Origin: Dictyoglomota bacterium
GTDB taxonomy: Bacteria > Coprothermobacterota > Coprothermobacteria > Coprothermobacterales > JAADFF01
Direction: 5' to 3'
Assembly (NCBI GenBank): GCA_013153035.1
Contig: JAADFF010000083.1
Span: 21,666 to 85,665, forward strand
DNA: 64,000 nucleotides
In this document: positions 59,279-64,000 of the stretch, one piece after another
Numbering within the stretch: position 1 is the first letter of the stretch
Layout: every line of letters starts with the position of its first letter
Position numbers and translations under genes: made by a program
Notes under the pieces: generated by a model
Database searches by the model: none
What the model saw: only the letters and a program-made list of their open reading frames with translations
Told to the model about the DNA's origin: nothing

Positions 59279-62047
59279 CTAAAGATTATTAGATATTATA
59301 ACCCCAAATACCTCGGGAACACTGCCCCCAACTTCTATTTTCTTCTGTGCAGATGTAATAGAAACCTTATCCTTAGATATCTCTAAAATAATACGCCCTG
59401 TGTAGGAATTTTTCAGTATATCAACAAGGGCAAAATAGTCATCCCATGGCTCTTCAAGCTCTATATCATAAGTTGACTGAACAAATAACTTGAACTTTTC
59501 CCATAAATCCCAATCAGCCTTAATAAGGACATTCATAGCCATTACCCTATCATCCCCAGTGAGGAAATCAAATGGAACATAATTCCAGCGAATGGTAACA
59601 TTGCTCGTCTCTCCCTTGGTAATGCGGGCAATCACATCGGCCACAAGTGATTTAATGAGCTCAAAGCCAAATGTGTCTGTATCAAAGAAACCACTTTGAC
59701 GAATACCAAACACATCACCAATACCTCTTAGCTCCATGTCAAGATTAGAAACAACAAACCCATAACCCAATGTGCCAAATTCGGCTAATGTTTCTAAGAA
59801 ACGGGGATCCTTTGTACGAGGAGTTTCCGTATAAAAGAAGTAAACCCTCCCCCTTCCATCCCCACTTCTTCCCACACGACCTTTTATCTGATACAGAGAG
59901 GCAAGGCCCAAATACTTAATATCATTGACAACAAGCACATTAAAATCAAGAAGATTAAGTCCTACACCAACAATAGATGTGGCAACAAGAACATCAACCT
60001 TCCCTTCAAACACATCGGAAAGTACATTTTCAATCTCTCTATCTGGCATACGACCATGTAATACCTCCACCCTCGCACCGGGAATAGCACTGGCAATAAG
60101 ACCGGCATATTTTGCAAGGTCTTTTATGCGGTTGTGAACAAAAATAACCTTTTCTCCAGCAGCTAGTTCATCTTTGATAACTTCGAGAACGTTCTCATCT
60201 CCGCTACGTCGGGCAACAACAACATCCACCGGCTGTCTACCTTTAGGAGGTGTTTCTATAAGAGATATGCTTTTAAGCCCAGACATACCATGAAACAGTG
60301 TACGGGGAATAGGGGTTGCCGACATAAACAAATGATGCACATGAGGATATCTCAGTCTATAAAATTCTTTCTTTTCCACCCCGAACAAGTGCTCATCGTC
60401 AACAATAACAAGTCCCAATTTATCTGCTGTAATTTTATCGGTAAACACAGAATGCGTGCCAACAAGAATATCTACCTTACCTTCTATAAACTTCCTAAGA
60501 TTGTCTTTACCTTTACCCTTGGCATAGAAACCAACATTGATACCAGCAGGTTCAAATCGCTTAGAAAAATCGCCATATAGCTGATGAGCTAATACTCCTG
60601 TGGGTGCAGCAACAATGACTTTATAACCAGAAGAAACCACCCTTGCCGCAGCCCTTATGGCAACCTCTGTTTTACCAAACCCCGTATCACCACAGATAAT
60701 ACGGTCCATTGGCTTGCCAGATGAAAGATCAGCATACACATCTTCTATGGCCTTTTTTTGATCTTTGGTAAGTGTATAAGGAAATCCTTTTTCTACAATT
60801 TCTTCTATTTCCGGGTCACCGGTCATTACCGGTGCCTCTATATGCCTACGAGTCCTTTCCAGCTCTATAAATCGCTCTACTGCTTGCTGTATAATCTCTT
60901 CAAGTTTCTTGATCTTTCTCTTCCAACCCCGCCTTTCCACTTCGGTGATTTCAATAACACCACTGGCATTGGAATAAGGGTAAAGCATGCTAAGCATTGT
61001 TATTGGGGTGCGAATACGTACATCTCCTTTATATTTAATAACAATATGGGGTGTAGGCTTCTCCTCTATGGCTTCAACAACACCAATGCCACCATAGAGA
61101 CGATGTATTACATAACTGCCAACTTCTATAGAACCACTAACATTTCTCCGTCTAACCCCAACAATTTCAGGCCATAAATCGTAATCCGTTAGGAGTGATA
61201 TGTCTTGCGACTGATAACCATCTTCAAAAAAGCCTGGAACAACCTCAACGTCATCAGAAAATGAAAGCTTTTCGGCCTTTTTGACAGAAAAACCCAACCC
61301 ATTCAAATAATTTACCGTCCTATCAACAAATGCCGTGATTACCTTAATAGTAGAAGATTGCTTAAAATCATAAACAGAAGGTTCTATTGTCTCAACATAC
61401 TGCATATCATATTTAAAGGGCATAGAACCCACTTCATAATTCCAAATACGAGGGGCAATCCAAATTCGTCTCTTATAGCCTGCAAATTCTAAGTTATCGT
61501 CTGTTAAAGGTATTTCTTCTATAGCTATAGGCAATGATACAGATGGTATAGACGCTATAGGTATCTGGTCATCGGGCGAAAAGATGCGCAAGCTTTCTAC
61601 TATATCCTCATCAAATAGCACTCTCACAGGCTGGCCAAAATAAAAATCGACAACTTCTCCCCTTCTCGAATACTCTCCTTTGCCCCGCACATATGAAACT
61701 TTTTCATAGCCAGCGTTTTTCAAGATATCGACGAGCTCTTCTGGAGTCAGTTCATCGCCAATTTTCAGGGTAGAAATTCCCTTAGAATAGGCTATCTTTT
61801 TCTTTCTAACACTCCGAGGAGAAACAAGCCCTATAGGAAAAGTACCCATATCAACAGGTCCTATAGGAGGAATATCAAAATAAGGTGCAAGTTTCAAAAT
61901 AGCAGATTCTATATAAGAAGGAACATATAAAAGTGTTCCTTTATTCAGCAATCCTTCCCTACCAAGCTGCCACCATAGGTGGGGAATACTCTTAAAAATC
62001 TTCTGGGTTTCTTGTGTTGTAGTATTGCATTGCCTTGTCTTTGCCAT
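59279..62047 (-). CDS. mfd: transcription-repair coupling factor, short form
   Basis: DNA translocase that removes stalled RNA polymerase and recruits repair. At 922 residues it is shorter than the usual 1100-1200, the loss being in the N-terminal UvrB-like module; a remnant is GEYSRRGEVVDFYFG. The polymerase-interacting domain (GSYVIHRLYGGIGVVE, near 310) is present, then the helicase with CGDTGFGKTEVAI, VDDEHLFGV, SATPIPRTL, and the TRG motif region (GRVGRSGDGRGRVYFFY). Thermotoga Mfd is similarly short. The ATG overlaps pth by 56 bases. Confidence 0.93.
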   Translation of the reverse strand: MAKTRQCNTTTQETQKIFKSIPHLWWQLGREGLLNKGTLLYVPSYIESAILKLAPYFDIPPIGPVDMGTFPIGLVSPRSVRKKKIAYSKGISTLKIGDELTPEELVDILKNAGYEKVSYVRGKGEYSRRGEVVDFYFGQPVRVLFDEDIVESLRIFSPDDQIPIASIPSVSLPIAIEEIPLTDDNLEFAGYKRRIWIAPRIWNYEVGSMPFKYDMQYVETIEPSVYDFKQSSTIKVITAFVDRTVNYLNGLGFSVKKAEKLSFSDDVEVVPGFFEDGYQSQDISLLTDYDLWPEIVGVRRRNVSGSIEVGSYVIHRLYGGIGVVEAIEEKPTPHIVIKYKGDVRIRTPITMLSMLYPYSNASGVIEITEVERRGWKRKIKKLEEIIQQAVERFIELERTRRHIEAPVMTGDPEIEEIVEKGFPYTLTKDQKKAIEDVYADLSSGKPMDRIICGDTGFGKTEVAIRAAARVVSSGYKVIVAAPTGVLAHQLYGDFSKRFEPAGINVGFYAKGKGKDNLRKFIEGKVDILVGTHSVFTDKITADKLGLVIVDDEHLFGVEKKEFYRLRYPHVHHLFMSATPIPRTLFHGMSGLKSISLIETPPKGRQPVDVVVARRSGDENVLEVIKDELAAGEKVIFVHNRIKDLAKYAGLIASAIPGARVEVLHGRMPDREIENVLSDVFEGKVDVLVATSIVGVGLNLLDFNVLVVNDIKYLGLASLYQIKGRVGRSGDGRGRVYFFYTETPRTKDPRFLETLAEFGTLGYGFVVSNLDMELRGIGDVFGIRQSGFFDTDTFGFELIKSLVADVIARITKGETSNVTIRWNYVPFDFLTGDDRVMAMNVLIKADWDLWEKFKLFVQSTYDIELEEPWDDYFALVDILKNSYTGRIILEISKDKVSITSAQKKIEVGGSVPEVFGVIISNNL

Positions 62048-62573
62048 CTGTAATAAACAACCTCACCATCTCATAGGTCCTCTCAAGAGCTTTTCTAAAC
62101 ATGGGAAGTTCTATCTCAGGAGGAGGTGATAACACATATTCTGGGATAGGAGTACCATCAAGAGGCCTACCTATCCCAATCTTGGCACGCCAAAAATCAG
62201 GGGTTCCCAAATGGTTTACAATAGATTTAATCCCATTATGTCCACCACTTCCCCCATCAAACTTCAGACGAGTAACAGCCACAGGTAAATCAAGGTCATC
62301 GTGAACAACTATAAGCTCTTCCAGAGGAATATGCTTATCTCTGACTAGTGGAGCAACACCTTCGCCGCTAAGATTCATAAAAGTAAGGGGCTTATACAAC
62401 ATAAGCCCCTTACCTTCTATTTCTACTTCTGCTAACTCCCCTTTATAAGAGAGCATCCATTTCTTTTTTACCCTATTGGCATGCTTATAGATGTAATCTA
62501 CAGCCCAAAAGCCAACATTGTGCCGCGTGGGATAATACTTATCACCGGGATTTCCCAGCCCCACAATAAGCAC
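61992..62573 (-). CDS. pth: peptidyl-tRNA hydrolase
   Basis: Recycles peptidyl-tRNA. The 193 residues begin MLIVGLGNPGDKYYPTRHNVGFW, with the catalytic H18 and N19. LTFMNLSGEGV and VVHDDLDLPV carry the substrate Asn and the Asp, and GGSGGHNGIKSI is the third motif. Length is normal. L25-pth-mfd is a common bacterial order. Confidence 0.96.
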   Translation of the reverse strand: MLIVGLGNPGDKYYPTRHNVGFWAVDYIYKHANRVKKKWMLSYKGELAEVEIEGKGLMLYKPLTFMNLSGEGVAPLVRDKHIPLEELIVVHDDLDLPVAVTRLKFDGGSGGHNGIKSIVNHLGTPDFWRAKIGIGRPLDGTPIPEYVLSPPPEIELPMFRKALERTYEMVRLFITDGKDKAMQYYNTRNPEDF

Positions 62574-62576
62574 TGA

Positions 62577-63221
62577 TTATTCTTCCTCCTCTGTTTTACC
62601 CCTACCACCAATAAGCTCGGGCTCCTCCATCTCTTCAACCTCTTCCTCAAGAGCTGCTTCTTCCTCAGGTGCAGTAACGGTAACAACAACCTCTTCTGGA
62701 TCATGGGTTGTTCTAACACCCTCCGGAAGCTGAAGGTCTTCAACATGAATTGTGTCATCTATGCCAAGGTCAGACAGGTCAACGACAATTTTTTCAGGAA
62801 TCTTATTGGCTGGAGCCTCAATCTCAAGCTCGTGAAGAACAATCTCAAGGATACCGCCTTCTTTAACACCTTTAGGCTCCCCAACAAATTCAATAGGAAT
62901 ATCAACGGTAATTTCTTCATCCTCAGCAATTTTGTGAAGGTCAAAATGGATAACCTCACGGGTAACATTATCTCTCTGGATATCCTGAAGAACAGCAAGA
63001 AATGGTTCTTTGCCATCAATAGATACTTTGAAAAACACAACACCACCGTGGGCCTCTTTAACAGTTTTTCTAAAATCCTTCATATTAACCTTTATAGGAA
63101 TAGGGTCTATATCCTTTCCATAGACAACACCGGGCATATATCCGGCTTGGCGAAGTCTCCTCACAGGCCTTGTGCCCTGCTCCTGACGAAGCTCGGCCTT
63201 AAGCTCTATCTGTTTTATCAT
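62577..63221 (-). CDS. rplY: 50S ribosomal protein L25, Ctc form
   Basis: 5S rRNA-binding protein, long (Ctc/TL5) form, 214 residues. The N-terminal L25 domain (1 to about 92) has RQEQGTRPVRRLRQAGYMPGVVYGK and the C-terminal beta domain (about 95-185) has VDIPIEFVGEPKGVKEGGILEI (in pieces). The tail is strongly acidic, as in other Ctc proteins. GGAAAGGAGGAGG precedes the ATG. It has its own extended -10 promoter. Confidence 0.95.
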   Translation of the reverse strand: MIKQIELKAELRQEQGTRPVRRLRQAGYMPGVVYGKDIDPIPIKVNMKDFRKTVKEAHGGVVFFKVSIDGKEPFLAVLQDIQRDNVTREVIHFDLHKIAEDEEITVDIPIEFVGEPKGVKEGGILEIVLHELEIEAPANKIPEKIVVDLSDLGIDDTIHVEDLQLPEGVRTTHDPEEVVVTVTAPEEEAALEEEVEEMEEPELIGGRGKTEEEE

Positions 63222-63267
63222 GATATACCTCCTCCTTTCCAGTCTACTATAGCACAGTCAAGTTAGC

Positions 63268-63276
63268 ATTATACCA
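63268..63276 (-). promoter_or_regulatory. extended -10 promoter for rplY-pth-mfd
   Basis: The minus strand reads TGGTATAAT, with TATAAT at 63273-63268, 47 bases before the L25 ATG and just after the prs stop. No good -35 is found at 16-18 bases. Confidence 0.6.
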
Positions 63277-63292
63277 GAAACAACACAAAATT

Positions 63293-64000
63293 TTACGGAT
63301 TAAATAATACACTCACCGATTCGTTATTTCTGATTCTTCTAATTGCCTCACCAACAAGCCCTGCTACACTGACAATCTCTATTTTATCAAATAAAACATC
63401 TTCTGGTATCCTAATTGTATCTGTAAATACTATTTTCTCTACTGGAGCCTCTCGCAGTCTCTCAGGAGCAGGTCCCGAAAGGAGTGCATGTGTTGCATAG
63501 ATATAAACCTCTTTTGCCCCCCTATCCTTTAGAGCCTTAGCTGCAGATGTAATGCTACCTGCAGTATCAACAATGTCATCTACAAGGATAACCCTCTTAC
63601 CGTCAACTTCACCTATAATGTTCATAACTTCTGAAACATTAGGTCTGGGACGTCTTTTATCTATGATAACCAAGGGTAAATCCCCCAGTTTAGAGGCAAG
63701 GTCCCTAGCACGTTTCACACCACCAATATCTGGTGATGCTATAACAACATCCTCGAGCTCCCCAAGGTTAGCCTTAATATGGTCTACAAATAGCGGAATA
63801 GCTGTAAGATTATCGACAGGTATATCAAAGAAACCCTGTATCTGTGAAGCATGCAGATCTATAGCAACAACCCTGTCGGCTCCAGCAGATTGAAGTAATG
63901 AAGAAACAAGTTTGGCTGTAATAGGCTCTCTAGGCTTAGCCTTTCTATCCTGTCTCGCATAACCAAAGTAAGGAATAACTACAGATATCTCGGCAGCTGA
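63293..64000 (-). CDS. prs: ribose-phosphate pyrophosphokinase, 5' end outside window
   Basis: Makes PRPP from ribose-5-phosphate and ATP. The frame is open to the right edge, giving 235 C-terminal residues. They start SAAEISVVIPYFGYARQDRKAKPREPI (in pieces: the flexible ATP loop YARQDRK), then VVAIDLHASQIQGFFDIPVDNL, and the PRPP loop VILVDDIVDTAGS. A methionine-like start inside the frame (63718, GTG) is not the real one. Prs next to L25-pth-mfd is the usual Firmicute order. Confidence 0.96.
   Translation of the reverse strand, partial: SAAEISVVIPYFGYARQDRKAKPREPITAKLVSSLLQSAGADRVVAIDLHASQIQGFFDIPVDNLTAIPLFVDHIKANLGELEDVVIASPDIGGVKRARDLASKLGDLPLVIIDKRRPRPNVSEVMNIIGEVDGKRVILVDDIVDTAGSITSAAKALKDRGAKEVYIYATHALLSGPAPERLREAPVEKIVFTDTIRIPEDVLFDKIEIVSVAGLVGEAIRRIRNNESVSVLFNP

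Noticed and set aside
63293..63718. A 141-residue stand-alone phosphoribosyltransferase-like protein
   Set aside because: The frame continues without a stop to the right edge and encodes the rest of PRPP synthetase.
1..64000. Defence island, prophage or insertion sequence
   Set aside because: Every stretch longer than 100 bases is accounted for by housekeeping genes, tRNAs or short leaders; no integrase, transposase, toxin-antitoxin or nuclease-helicase group is seen.

Overview
The window reads as a chromosomal segment from an anaerobic, fermentative, deep-branching bacterium. It is AT-rich and very compact: genes overlap by 1 to 56 bases, GTG starts are common, and most genes have strong GGAGG-type ribosome binding sites. 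Everything except lexA lies on the minus strand. Several traits recall Thermotogota: a tryptophanyl-tRNA synthetase with the four-cysteine iron-sulfur motif, a short Mfd, and a butyrate kinase - phosphotransbutyrylase - butyrate kinase set beside a ferredoxin-dependent 2-oxoacid oxidoreductase. RecA is divergent and a type IV pilus assembly operon is present, so I do not name a genus. I see no phage, insertion sequence, CRISPR array or defence island. This is core genome.

Read in the direction of transcription (right to left), 64000-53000 holds prs (partial), ribosomal protein L25, pth, mfd, hisS, aspS, three small unknown proteins (one only 49 residues), a sigma factor, an AI-2E-family permease, ruvX and mltG. 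From 53000 to 43700 come a 90-residue unknown, a YqeG-type phosphatase and a type IV pilus assembly operon (pilB, T, C, D, M, N, O and a small membrane protein). From 43700 to 38500 lie pepP, efp, an Asp23-like protein, nusB, acylphosphatase, NAD kinase and recN. From 38600 to 32100 is an energy-conserving branched-chain amino-acid fermentation operon: buk2, ptb, buk1, a P-loop protein of unknown role and the four subunits of a VorB-type oxidoreductase, closed by a clear terminator.

From 32054 to 24472 lie pgsA, a NUDIX hydrolase, deoB, punA, pyn (nucleoside salvage), a CCA-adding-type enzyme with a terminator-like hairpin inside its 5' coding region, an M50 membrane protease, an Mrp-type ATPase and an unknown protein. 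A bidirectional terminator separates this group from plus-strand lexA. Thymidine kinase diverges from lexA and is followed by seven tRNA genes with two near-consensus promoters.

From 22400 to 2600 a long protein-quality, RNA-modification and DNA-repair series follows: tig, clpP, clpX, lon, an unknown membrane protein, rimO, pncC, thpR, recA, recX, rny, ymdB, miaB, miaA, an aluminium-resistance-type PLP protein, trpS, a cmk-plsC fusion, ispH and an aminotransferase, ending in a terminator. The last group is tdh, yicC, remA and gmk, which runs off the left edge.

I found no obvious new multi-gene system. The most interesting points are the hairpin inside the CCA gene, the P-loop protein in the fermentation operon, the YmdB metal-ligand replacement, RecA substitutions, the Fe-S TrpRS, and the small membrane proteins next to the sigma factor.
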